Shown here: positions 27,983 through 36,831 of the stretch, piece after piece
Position numbering within the stretch: the stretch's first letter is position 1
How the letters are laid out: every line of letters starts with the position of its first letter
Source of the DNA: JBBQXY01 sp051004815
Lineage (GTDB): Bacteria; Chloroflexota; Ktedonobacteria; Ktedonobacterales; Ktedonobacteraceae
Assembly (NCBI GenBank): GCA_051004815.1
Contig: JBPCJY010000132.1
Coordinates: forward strand, 1-64,000
Length of the DNA stretch: 64,000 nt
Reading direction: 5' to 3'
The notes under the pieces: model-generated
Seen by the model: the letters and a program-made list of their open reading frames with translations, nothing else
Told to the model about the DNA's origin: nothing
Databases searched by the model: none
Program-made: the position numbers and the translations under genes

Positions 27983-30442
27983 CTACAAGAAAGCTGCCCT
28001 GCTATCATCGCTGGGCTTCTCCCCACTGGAGAATACCGACGGTGGCGTCGGTTCTGCCTGTTCAAGCCTGCTCTCGTGAGCCGCTTGCACCAAGGCCCAA
28101 ACTTTTTCTGGCTTGAGCGGCATATCGATGGTCTTGATACCAAGTGGAGCAAGTGCATCCAGCACCGCATTGACTACCGCCGGTGGCGCACCAATGCAGC
28201 CTGCTTCGCCAACGCCCTTTGCCCCCAAAGGATTGTGCGGTGAAGGCGTCTCAACCCCTTCGGTCACAATGCCTGGCATTTGCTGCGCATTGGGCAATGC
28301 ATAGTCCATCATGGTACCGGTAAGCGGCTGACCACTATCCTCATCATACATCACTTCCTCGTAGAGAGCCTGCCCGATGCCCTGTGCCAGCGCACCATGT
28401 ATCTGTGCATCAACGAGATACTGGTTCAAGACGCGCCCACAATCATCCACCGCCACATAGGTTAGCACTTGCACCTCGCCCGTGTCGCTATTCACCTCGA
28501 CAACCGCGATATGTGAACCGGAAGAGAACGTTGCGCTCGGCGGAAAGAAATCACGCCACGCCGCTAACCCTTCGATGGGCGTGCCATTGGAGGGATTGGG
28601 TGCTTCGTGCTCGATCAAATCAGGCTGTTCTTCGACCAGTCGCGCTAGTTCGCCCAATGCGATCTTGCGAGCAGGCACCCCCTGCACCATCACATTCCCA
28701 TTCTCCAGGATCAGGTCTGCCGGGTCAGCTTCCAGTTGTCGTGCCGCGACCTGTAGTGCTTTATCACGAGCTGCTTCGGCGGCAAGCAGGACTGCGCTGC
28801 CAGAAACTTGCAATGTGCGGCTGCCAAATGTGCCATAGCCGAAACCCGGCAGCGCGGTATCGTTCATCTGTACTTCAATCTTTGTACCGGGCAGGTTGAA
28901 GGTTCTGGCGGCAAGATGTGCGAAGGTAGTGAAATGCCCCTGACCATTGGTAGCAACGCCACTCTGCACAAGGATGGTTCCATCCCGGCGAATACGCACC
29001 GCAGCGGCTTCCTGCGGAACACCCGGCCTGTTTGGACCCAACGCACCGCCGGAAATCTCGACAAAGGTTGCCATCCCTATGCCAATCTGTGACGCATTCC
29101 CCGCAGCACGCGCTTCGCTCTGCTTCGCCCGCCAACCTGAGTAATCAACCAGTTCCAGCGCACGCTCAAGGGCTGCCTGATAATTCCCACTATCATATGT
29201 CACGCCAGTCGGTGTCTGATAAGGAAAAGCGTCGGGCGCGATAAAGTTCCGTCGCCGTACCTCGGCAGGATCAAGCCCCAGCTCGGCAGCGATACGATTC
29301 ATCGTGCGTTCCAGGATATAAGTTGCTTCCGGGCGCCCGGCGCCCCGATAGGCTCCCGTTGGCACCTTATTGGTGAACGCGCCCACGACCTGGCTGTCTA
29401 CCGCCTCTATCCTGTACGGGCCGTTCAGCATGGATGGTGTACCATTCGGCACCATGGCCGTCGAAAATGCCAGGAACGCGCCGAGATCACCAATCGTGCG
29501 TACTTTGAGACCCAGGAGCCGCCCATCGTTCTGGAAGGCAGCCTCGACGTAGTTCACCTGACCACGTCCATGTGTTTGCGTCTGCAAATTCTCGCTGCGT
29601 GTTTCTATCCACTTGACTGCTCGCCCATATTTGACAGCCAGCAGTGCGGCAACCATCTCTTCACCGATGAAGCTCGTTTTCGCGCCAAAACCACCACCAA
29701 CCTCGGCATTGTAGACCCGAATGCGCTCGCGCTCAATACCGAGTATTCCCGCCAGCATTTCCCGCGTCCGGTAAATGGCTTGAGAAGAGACCCAGGCCGT
29801 AAACTCCCCACTGGCCGCGTCGAAGTCGAACAGACAGGCACGCGGTTCAAGTGAACTGGGTGCCACCCGTTGATTGACCAGCCGCAGCTTGACCGTCCGA
29901 TCAGCCTGCGCAAAAGCCGCCTGGATATCGCCTTTGCCCGATTGCGACAGAAAGGCGACATTCGAGCCAAAGTCCTCGTAAAGCAACGGCGCGTCAGCAG
30001 CCAGTGCCGCTTCTGGATCAGTCACCGCAGCCAACGGCTCATAGTCCACTTCAACCAGATCGCGTGCATCCTCCGCCTCAGAAAGACTCTCAGCCAGTAC
30101 CACCGCCACAGGATCGCCCACGTAGCGCACCCTTCCCACTGCCATTGCCCGCCGTTCCGGCTTCTTCAGTCCAGGCAAGGGAATAGATTCCATCGGGCGC
30201 ATATCGCTCACCAGTTCCGCGCTGGCAAAAGCTCCCACAACACCCGCGTGCGCCCTTGCCGCCTCGAGCCGAATATCCTTCACCTCAGCATGAGCATAAG
30301 GGCTACGTACCACCGCCATATGCAAAATCGCGGGTCGCCCCTCCGCCAGCCTCACATCATCCACATACTGGGCATGCCCCGTAATAAGTCGATAATCTTC
30401 CGTGCGACGTTCCAATCCCGCCGGTATCATTGTCTCTAACAT
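27983..30442 (-). CDS. form II CoxL-like molybdopterin hydroxylase large subunit
   Basis: 819 residues from the ATG codon at 30440-30442, preceded by AAAGGAA; the frame also has an upstream TTG (30457). It belongs to the xanthine dehydrogenase / aerobic CO dehydrogenase large-subunit family. The N-terminal domain has GHAQYVDDV and the molybdopterin-binding region has EVGGGFGAKTS and NGQGHFTTFAHL. The active-site loop reads GAYRGAGR, the form II signature, not AYRCSFR, so CO oxidation is doubtful and the true substrate is unknown. The end ALPNAQQMPG, HNPLGAKGVGEAGCIG is complete. No medium (FAD) or small (2Fe-2S) subunit gene is adjacent, so it is an orphan here. Confidence 0.88.
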   Translation of the reverse strand: MLETMIPAGLERRTEDYRLITGHAQYVDDVRLAEGRPAILHMAVVRSPYAHAEVKDIRLEAARAHAGVVGAFASAELVSDMRPMESIPLPGLKKPERRAMAVGRVRYVGDPVAVVLAESLSEAEDARDLVEVDYEPLAAVTDPEAALAADAPLLYEDFGSNVAFLSQSGKGDIQAAFAQADRTVKLRLVNQRVAPSSLEPRACLFDFDAASGEFTAWVSSQAIYRTREMLAGILGIERERIRVYNAEVGGGFGAKTSFIGEEMVAALLAVKYGRAVKWIETRSENLQTQTHGRGQVNYVEAAFQNDGRLLGLKVRTIGDLGAFLAFSTAMVPNGTPSMLNGPYRIEAVDSQVVGAFTNKVPTGAYRGAGRPEATYILERTMNRIAAELGLDPAEVRRRNFIAPDAFPYQTPTGVTYDSGNYQAALERALELVDYSGWRAKQSEARAAGNASQIGIGMATFVEISGGALGPNRPGVPQEAAAVRIRRDGTILVQSGVATNGQGHFTTFAHLAARTFNLPGTKIEVQMNDTALPGFGYGTFGSRTLQVSGSAVLLAAEAARDKALQVAARQLEADPADLILENGNVMVQGVPARKIALGELARLVEEQPDLIEHEAPNPSNGTPIEGLAAWRDFFPPSATFSSGSHIAVVEVNSDTGEVQVLTYVAVDDCGRVLNQYLVDAQIHGALAQGIGQALYEEVMYDEDSGQPLTGTMMDYALPNAQQMPGIVTEGVETPSPHNPLGAKGVGEAGCIGAPPAVVNAVLDALAPLGIKTIDMPLKPEKVWALVQAAHESRLEQAEPTPPSVFSSGEKPSDDSRAAFL

Positions 30443-30903
30443 GCTTTCCTTTCCCAATCTAACTATGAATTTAGTAGCATAATCAAAATTATAGGACGCG
30501 AGCTTTCATACGTTCTCTCTCTATTTTGTCACATCTATCACTCTGGTGGAGGAGAAGTGTTCGCGAGAAGATGACTTTGGCGTTAGCACAATCCCCGTAT
30601 AAGGCAAAGTTGCAAGGAGCGACAGTAAAAATGTAGAATGGTCATCCAAAAATGGTGTGTATTTTAAATGAGTGGATGAGCATGCTTGACAATAGACAAT
30701 GATTAATGTAACCTTATCAAAGTAGCGGCAGAGGCTGTATCTATATTTACTAGGTTATGTAAAAATGGAAATATTGTCAATACTTCCATTATCAAATTTA
30801 TTGTACAATCACTTACTTTGAAGAAGAAGCTAAAGACACTTCAAACCTGGTATCTTGCAGTTAGTAAACGCTAATACGCGTTTTGTGACTTAAGGAGGGA
30901 AAG
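30443..30903. other. AT-rich divergent intergenic region upstream of conflict operon
   Basis: 461 AT-rich bases. It contains a 27-base dyad at 30764-30790 and a strong AAGGAGGGA ribosome site just before 30904. I see no convincing -35/-10 pair. Confidence 0.5.
30764..30790. promoter_or_regulatory. operator-like dyad
   Basis: AATGGAAATATT and AATACTTCCATT are inverted arms around GTC with one mismatch. It is 114 bases before the first gene of the conflict operon and could bind a dimeric regulator; no regulator gene is next to it. Confidence 0.35.
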
Positions 30904-31293
30904 ATGTCAGATTATGTTCAATATGATTCTGGGGATGGCACTACTCACATTCTAGTAGAAGTGGAAGAAGGACAAGTTTCCCAGCATGGCGGAGTACAGA
31001 AAGCCGCCAATGTCTTCAAAAAGGCAGGAGATACTATTGCCTCCGTTGGAGCTACCTTGGAGGGAACGTTAGAACACATGCTACTCTATAACTCTAATGC
31101 CTTTATCCATACAGTGAGCCAGATGCCTGTCCTTCCTAGTGAGGCTGAATGCACTTTTGGACTGAAGGCTACTGTCGAAGGAAATTTTGCTGTCGCCAAG
31201 GTTACAAGTGAGGCAAATTACAATATCAGATTGACCTGGAAACGAGAGCCCAGAAACACTCAGCAGGATGGTACTTCAACGAAGGGTTCGTAG
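30904..31293 (+). CDS. Trypco1 (trypsin-co-occurring domain 1) protein
   Basis: 129 residues. The pattern fits the Trypco1 family: YVQYDSGDGTTHILVEVEE at the start, a helical middle (GDTIASVGATLEGTLEHML), then ECTFGLKATVEGNFAVAKV and a final EANYNIRLTW strand. Such small proteins are encoded next to trypsin-like proteases fused to STAND NTPases in predicted conflict systems and are thought to couple to the protease. AAGGAGGGA lies just before the ATG. The next gene starts 4 bases after its stop, so the two are translationally coupled. Confidence 0.8.
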   Translation: MSDYVQYDSGDGTTHILVEVEEGQVSQHGGVQKAANVFKKAGDTIASVGATLEGTLEHMLLYNSNAFIHTVSQMPVLPSEAECTFGLKATVEGNFAVAKVTSEANYNIRLTWKREPRNTQQDGTSTKGS

Positions 31294-31297
31294 TAGT

Positions 31298-34200
31298 ATG
31301 AGTGTTGATTTTACAAAAGGTATTATTCGAATTCTTGGTTCAGACAATGAATCAACCGTGGGTACTGGCTTTGTAGTCTCCTCTGAGGGATACATTGCAA
31401 CATGCGCCCATGTGGTTGAAGCTGCTGAAGTAGAGCGTGGTGGAAAAGTTAGCTTTTTCTGGCATGCTACGAAGCAACAAGGACACGCTATTGTAGAGCT
31501 TGAATATTGGCGCGATTCTGACGCCCAGGATATTGCGATCTTACATGTAGCAGAGGAAAAACTTCCTGAAGGCGTTATTTCACTTCCTCTTGGCAGCTCC
31601 TTTAATACACAAGGACAAACATTAACTTCATTTGGCTTTCCTGAGAGCAAGCCAGTAGACGGTTTATGGGGTGAAAGCAAAATTCTCGGAACAGGTGCGG
31701 AGGGGAATATTCCTATTTTGCAAGGCAGCAGTTTCCAGGTTTCTAAGGGCTTTAGTGGTGCTCCTTTATGGGATGATTCGCGAGAAGCCGTTGTTGGAAT
31801 GGTCAGCAGTATTATTGGCTATAAGTCTATCAAGATAAAAGATGCGGCACTTCGTGTACCTTCTGACCCCGATGGCAGACAAACGGAAACAGCCTTTTTC
31901 ACCCCTGTAGAGCTATTGCAAGAGGCCTGTCCTCTATTAAAATTTTCGCTAGAATGCCCCTATCGCGGTCTAGAAATATTTACTGAGGATCAGAAACATG
32001 TAAAATACTTTTTCGGACGAGAAGCTTTTGTTGAGAGAATGCTTGATAGATTGAAGCAGCAAAATACGCGCTTTCTGTCTGTTTTAGGCCCGTCGGGAAG
32101 CGGGAAATCGTCTGTAGTACGAGCTGGATTAGTCACTAAACTGAAACAAGGCAAAATAGACGATAGTGCCCAGTGGAGTATTATCATTATTCGCCCTTTG
32201 GATGATCCTTTCAAACAATTAGCAGAAAAAGGCTTAGCAATTGAGCCGGAGAATCCTACAAAAGCGATACAAGCGTGGTTTGCTCAATATCCTGAAGCAA
32301 AGAGGTTGGTCCTTGTAATCGATCAGTTTGAAGAACTTCTGTCTATGTGTACTGATGATGTATGCAAAAGCTTTGCCTCGACTTTGAGACATATTCTGGG
32401 TTCCCCTTTTCCTATTACTATCATCGCGGTGATGCGAAACGATTTTTATTTGCAGTTTGTGCAGCAGGACATTCTGGTGGACTGGCTGGAACAAAGCCAG
32501 GTGAATATACCTCTATCTCTTTCTCGTGAAGATGTAACGACCATTGTGCAAACTCCCGCTATAAAAGCTGGGCTACGCTTTGAAAGAGGCTTGGTTGAAA
32601 CCATCGTTGTTGATGCGACAGAAGCTATTCCATTATCAACGAATGAGCAATACGGTGCGTCCAGCACAATCCTACCGCTACTTGAATTTGCACTGACCGA
32701 ACTATGGAACCGTCGGAAAAATGGAGAGTTAACACGCAAGGATTATGAAGAGATTAGAGGAGTCAAAGGAGGTTTGACACGTTGGGCTGACGATGCTTTT
32801 TTTAGTCCGGAATTGGCAAACCCGGAAAAACAGCGTAAAGCGCGTCGTATTTTAACTGATCTCGTCTACGTCGGTTATAAAGACTTGGGGCTGCATAATA
32901 GTCGCCTTCGTATTCCTATAGCTTCGCTTTATCACAACGCCTATGAAATAGAAGAAGTTAATTGGATTGTACACCATCTAACTAATCATCATCTCCTTAT
33001 TACAGATTTTGATCCAGTGAGCAAACAAGAAACAGTGGAGATTATCCATGATGTTCTGATAACGCAATGGCAACAACTGAAGTCCTGGCTAACCCAAGAT
33101 AGAGACTTTCTGGCTTGGCGACAGGAATTTGAAAAGGATGTTCGCAGTTGGATGCAGGCAAATCGTCCAGCATACAAGCTTGTAAGAGGTGAGGATCTGA
33201 CGCAGGCACTTCAGTGGTTGAATGAACACCCTTCCGAATTAACCCCCGAACAGCGAAATTTTATTAGAATCAGCCAGGAACAACAAGAGCGACTTGAGCA
33301 GGGAGAAAGGGTGCTTAAACAAAACGAGATCACCCTCTCTAACGATCAACGTCTTACACGGCGTACATTTTTAGGTGGTGCTATAGGAGGTATCATCTCT
33401 CTATCGGTTTCATTTGACAGTATCAAATGGTGGGAAAGTACCCAAAACTTACATCTGTTTTCCCCTCATGGTGTTTCCATCTTCACCTATCTTGGTCATG
33501 AGAGCGCAGGGCCCGTTTTAGGCATTGCTTGGTCACCTGATAGCAGACGCATTGCCTCTTCAGATAGTAATCGTCAAATTGATATGTGTGATGCAAATGA
33601 TGGTATGCATGTTTTACAATGTCTTCCCTCGCCAAAGGGAGCAGTGGGTAGTGTTGCATGGTCTCCTAATGGTAACTATCTTGCTTCAGGTAGTGATGAT
33701 AAGACCCTCCAGATATGGGATACAATGGGCAATCTTGTCCAAACCTATCAAAATCATAGAGATGATGTACATAGTGTAAAGTGGTCACCTGATGGCAGAT
33801 ATATTGCTACAGGTTGCAATGATTGTCGTGCCTATATATGGGATGCTACTAAAAAATGGGATCTCACAAAAAAATATCCTCCTTTACGCATTTGTAGTCA
33901 CGGAGCCAGCGTTTGGCAGGTAGCCTGGTCACCCAACGGAAAATATATCGCCTCGACCTGTAGTGATAATACAGTTCAAGTATGGGAGGCCTCTACAGCA
34001 CAGCGACAGTTTACTTATGAGGAACATACTGACGAAGTCTATGCTGTTGCCTGGTCTCCCGATGGACAATACATTGCTTCTGCTGGTCGAGATTCTAAGG
34101 TGCGTGTATGGTCTTTTTTTTATTCAGATTCTATTTCTTTAGGTGATACGGTTAACGTCTATGAGGGTCATACAGCTATCGTAGATAGTATTACATGGTC

Positions 34201-34423
34201 CCCTGATGGACAATACATTGCTTCTGGCGGTGGCCACGATAATAACTCCTCTAGCGGCCCTGAAGACCATACTGTACAGGTATGGAATGCACTTGGTGGT
34301 GGGGATGCACTCTATTATGAAGGCCATACCGATCGGGTACATTGTGTCGCCTGGTCTCCAGATGGTACACGAATCGCTTCGGGTGGTTATGATCGGACTG
34401 TACAAATATGGAAGATGATGTAA
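31298..34423 (+). CDS. trypsin-like protease / STAND NTPase / WD40 propeller conflict protein
   Basis: 1041 residues from the ATG at 31298, chosen because it follows the upstream stop by 4 bases. Residues 5-210 form a trypsin-like protease with the full triad: His38 (CAHVV), Asp78 (QDIAIL) and Ser153 (GFSGAPLW). A STAND-type NTPase follows (PYRGLEIFTEDQ then YFFGRE), with Walker A LGPSGSGKSS at about 263-272 and Walker B LVLVIDQFEELL. Near residues 685-705 a hydrophobic segment preceded by twin arginines (TRRTFLGGAIGGII) may cross the membrane. Seven WD40 repeats (VAWSPDGxYIASG...VQIW) end the protein. By analogy with STAND proteins, WD40 sensing would release the protease. Target and trigger are unknown. 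Base composition is AT-rich against the neighbours. Confidence 0.88.
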   Translation: MSVDFTKGIIRILGSDNESTVGTGFVVSSEGYIATCAHVVEAAEVERGGKVSFFWHATKQQGHAIVELEYWRDSDAQDIAILHVAEEKLPEGVISLPLGSSFNTQGQTLTSFGFPESKPVDGLWGESKILGTGAEGNIPILQGSSFQVSKGFSGAPLWDDSREAVVGMVSSIIGYKSIKIKDAALRVPSDPDGRQTETAFFTPVELLQEACPLLKFSLECPYRGLEIFTEDQKHVKYFFGREAFVERMLDRLKQQNTRFLSVLGPSGSGKSSVVRAGLVTKLKQGKIDDSAQWSIIIIRPLDDPFKQLAEKGLAIEPENPTKAIQAWFAQYPEAKRLVLVIDQFEELLSMCTDDVCKSFASTLRHILGSPFPITIIAVMRNDFYLQFVQQDILVDWLEQSQVNIPLSLSREDVTTIVQTPAIKAGLRFERGLVETIVVDATEAIPLSTNEQYGASSTILPLLEFALTELWNRRKNGELTRKDYEEIRGVKGGLTRWADDAFFSPELANPEKQRKARRILTDLVYVGYKDLGLHNSRLRIPIASLYHNAYEIEEVNWIVHHLTNHHLLITDFDPVSKQETVEIIHDVLITQWQQLKSWLTQDRDFLAWRQEFEKDVRSWMQANRPAYKLVRGEDLTQALQWLNEHPSELTPEQRNFIRISQEQQERLEQGERVLKQNEITLSNDQRLTRRTFLGGAIGGIISLSVSFDSIKWWESTQNLHLFSPHGVSIFTYLGHESAGPVLGIAWSPDSRRIASSDSNRQIDMCDANDGMHVLQCLPSPKGAVGSVAWSPNGNYLASGSDDKTLQIWDTMGNLVQTYQNHRDDVHSVKWSPDGRYIATGCNDCRAYIWDATKKWDLTKKYPPLRICSHGASVWQVAWSPNGKYIASTCSDNTVQVWEASTAQRQFTYEEHTDEVYAVAWSPDGQYIASAGRDSKVRVWSFFYSDSISLGDTVNVYEGHTAIVDSITWSPDGQYIASGGGHDNNSSSGPEDHTVQVWNALGGGDALYYEGHTDRVHCVAWSPDGTRIASGGYDRTVQIWKMM

Positions 34424-34424
34424 T

Positions 34425-36569
34425 ATGAAACAAGTTATTACGAAACCAAGGTTATCCCTCACTCTTATTATCATAATCATGGGACTCCTCTCGGTACTCA
34501 GTAGTATTCTTGGTAATCTTTCACTTGGAATGAATCGTGTGCCTGCACTTGCGATGCTTGTAATCAGCCTTCAATACCCTTGGATAATATTTCTGGGGAC
34601 AACCATTGTATTGATTGTTTTCATTCTCCTCCAATACCGTAAGACGAAGTTGACAAAGCGGAAAGGTATGCAACGACGGCAGTTAATTGAAACAGTGAAA
34701 GCTTTCTGGATCAAAGGGGTATTGGAACCTTCACTTCACGGTTCATTGTTCATAATGCCAGCGTTAAGCGTAGAGCTAAAAAGGAAAAGAATCACTAAAC
34801 GAACAAATCAGATGATAAAATCTGTCACGAGTGCCGCCCAGGCTTACGAAAATGCAGGTGGAAAACTCCTAATACTTGGATCACATGGCGTCGGTAAAAC
34901 AACACTGTTGTTAGAACTGGCTCGAGAGCTTCTAGACCGTGCTAGCCTTGAAAATAATTATCCCATACCTGTGGTATTCAATCTCTCGCATTGGGCAAAA
35001 AAGCGCAAGACCATCGACCTCTGGTTAGTAGAAGAGTTGCGTGATCAGTACCTGATACCTCAGTATCTTGGTAAGAAATGGGTCTATACCTATCAATTGT
35101 TGCCATTGCTTGACAATCTAGATGAAGTGCCAGAAAACTATCGAAAAACATGCATAGAATATATTAACCTTTATATAGAAGCAAGCATCGATAAAAAAAA
35201 CGTTGTTGTATGTTGCGAGAGTGATGCGTACCTCGCTCAAAATGAACGCTTGCACTTACTTGGTACTGTCACCTTAAAACCATTCGCACCACAACAAATA
35301 GATGACTATCTTTCTGGTTTACGTGAGCCTGTTGCCGATCTACATGTAGCAATTCATAAAGACCTAGATTTACTGCAACTGGCCGCATTACCACAAAACC
35401 TTACCATGTTGTCACATTCTAATCAAGAAGGACTAGCTTTTGAGCCTCCATTAACAAGCTCCTTAATAACTCAACAACAAATAACAACTGCTTACATCGA
35501 GTCTATGATCCAATCGCAGACTGCTAAATCCTACTCTTTTCAGCAAACTATACGCTATCTTGTTTGGTTATCGAAGCATAATCGTACCTCTTTCTGCTTG
35601 GAGGATACAGAGTCGAATTGGTTTTTAGGTAGATCGTCTCGTTTGCTCTATAATCTAATTTCACTATTACTTACTTGCCTGATTGGAGGGCTTATCTTTG
35701 CGCTGATCAGTGGGCTTTCTGGACTATTTGATGGTGGGCTGCCTGTTGCTTTGAGCGATGGTTTAATAGGTGGCTTAATAGGCGTTATTGAAGGTTTATT
35801 TCTCTTCTCCTTAAGCAGAAGTGTAGCGTTCAATCTGATTGAGTCGGTTACTCAACTTGAACCGGGTATATGGCGCAACCTGATCTTTGGTCTGGCGGGT
35901 GGGTTGATTGTTGGGCTGGCAGCCGGAATAATTGGGTGGCTTCTTTATTGGCAAGCAAATGGGCCAATGGTTGGGTTAGTAGGTGGGTTAATACTAGGTC
36001 TGGTAAGTGGATTAGTGGGTGGTATGATTGGAGGTTTTACTGTATTACTAGGCACCGTATTATCCGGTGAAATGTTGCAGGAATATGCTCCAGCCAAACC
36101 TTTTCAAGGTTTATGGGCTTATGCCTTAAATAGTGTGCTAATAGGATTTTTTGGATTCTTACTAACATTGCTGCTCGGTAGCTTGTTATTAGCACTGACT
36201 TGTGCATTACTTGTTGGGCTAATCGGCTTAATCAGTAGTGGATTAAGTGGGCTATTCATCTGGTCAGAATCTACATTCAGCACCGTATTTGTCGGACTGC
36301 TCATCATTATAAAATCCCTCGGCGGAGAAATGGCAGTGTTTATGATTCTAATAAGTGGAGGGAATAAATATATTCGCCTCCTCGTCTTGCGCTTGCTTCT
36401 TAGTAGTAGTGGCTATATACCCTGGAACTATATCCGCTTCCTTGATTATCTAGTTGATTGTAACTTGCTCCGTAAGGTGGGAAAAGAGTATATTTTCGCC
36501 CATCGCCCTCTGCTTGACTATTTTGCTTCATTTGATTTGCAGTCTATCGCTGATGATAGCTCTGTATAA
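34425..36569 (+). CDS. membrane NACHT NTPase with glycine-rich multi-helix C terminus
   Basis: 714 residues; the ATG is one base after the protease stop, so coupling is near certain. Two N-terminal membrane helices (about residues 10-32 and 44-67) precede a NACHT NTPase with Walker A GSHGVGKTT near residue 152 and Walker B LLPLLDNLDEVPE near 226. Residues 405-660 are about eight hydrophobic helices very rich in Gly (GLIGGLIGVIEGL, GLVGGLILGLVSGLVGG), then a short NACHT-type tail FAHRPLLDYFASF. A membrane-perturbing effector switched by the NTPase is a plausible role, but is inference. It shares the AT-rich composition of the upstream gene. Confidence 0.82.
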   Translation: MKQVITKPRLSLTLIIIIMGLLSVLSSILGNLSLGMNRVPALAMLVISLQYPWIIFLGTTIVLIVFILLQYRKTKLTKRKGMQRRQLIETVKAFWIKGVLEPSLHGSLFIMPALSVELKRKRITKRTNQMIKSVTSAAQAYENAGGKLLILGSHGVGKTTLLLELARELLDRASLENNYPIPVVFNLSHWAKKRKTIDLWLVEELRDQYLIPQYLGKKWVYTYQLLPLLDNLDEVPENYRKTCIEYINLYIEASIDKKNVVVCCESDAYLAQNERLHLLGTVTLKPFAPQQIDDYLSGLREPVADLHVAIHKDLDLLQLAALPQNLTMLSHSNQEGLAFEPPLTSSLITQQQITTAYIESMIQSQTAKSYSFQQTIRYLVWLSKHNRTSFCLEDTESNWFLGRSSRLLYNLISLLLTCLIGGLIFALISGLSGLFDGGLPVALSDGLIGGLIGVIEGLFLFSLSRSVAFNLIESVTQLEPGIWRNLIFGLAGGLIVGLAAGIIGWLLYWQANGPMVGLVGGLILGLVSGLVGGMIGGFTVLLGTVLSGEMLQEYAPAKPFQGLWAYALNSVLIGFFGFLLTLLLGSLLLALTCALLVGLIGLISSGLSGLFIWSESTFSTVFVGLLIIIKSLGGEMAVFMILISGGNKYIRLLVLRLLLSSSGYIPWNYIRFLDYLVDCNLLRKVGKEYIFAHRPLLDYFASFDLQSIADDSSV

Positions 36570-36720
36570 GCAGCGATATCCCTGAAGAAATCTCACCAGC
36601 GATTTCTGGCGAATTACTCTGATCAGAGACGTACGCCCAAAATCTTTCATCCTCGCTCAGAAACGCAATGAGCATTTCCTTCATAGCCAGCAAGCATCCC
36701 CAAACCCCCAAATTTGCCTC

Positions 36721-36749
36721 TTGTCTAATTCCGAGTCACGGAGTAGAAT
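36721..36749 (+). promoter_or_regulatory. likely sigma70-type promoter for the rhodanese gene
   Basis: TTGTCT and TAGAAT with a 17-base spacer, 83 bases before the sulfurtransferase ATG. Confidence 0.45.
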
Positions 36750-36831
36750 ATAAATCAGATCAACTTTGTTATCAAAGGTAATGCAAACAGTACGTTTGCT
36801 AGCAAATCATATTTTAGGAAGGACTTTGTAA

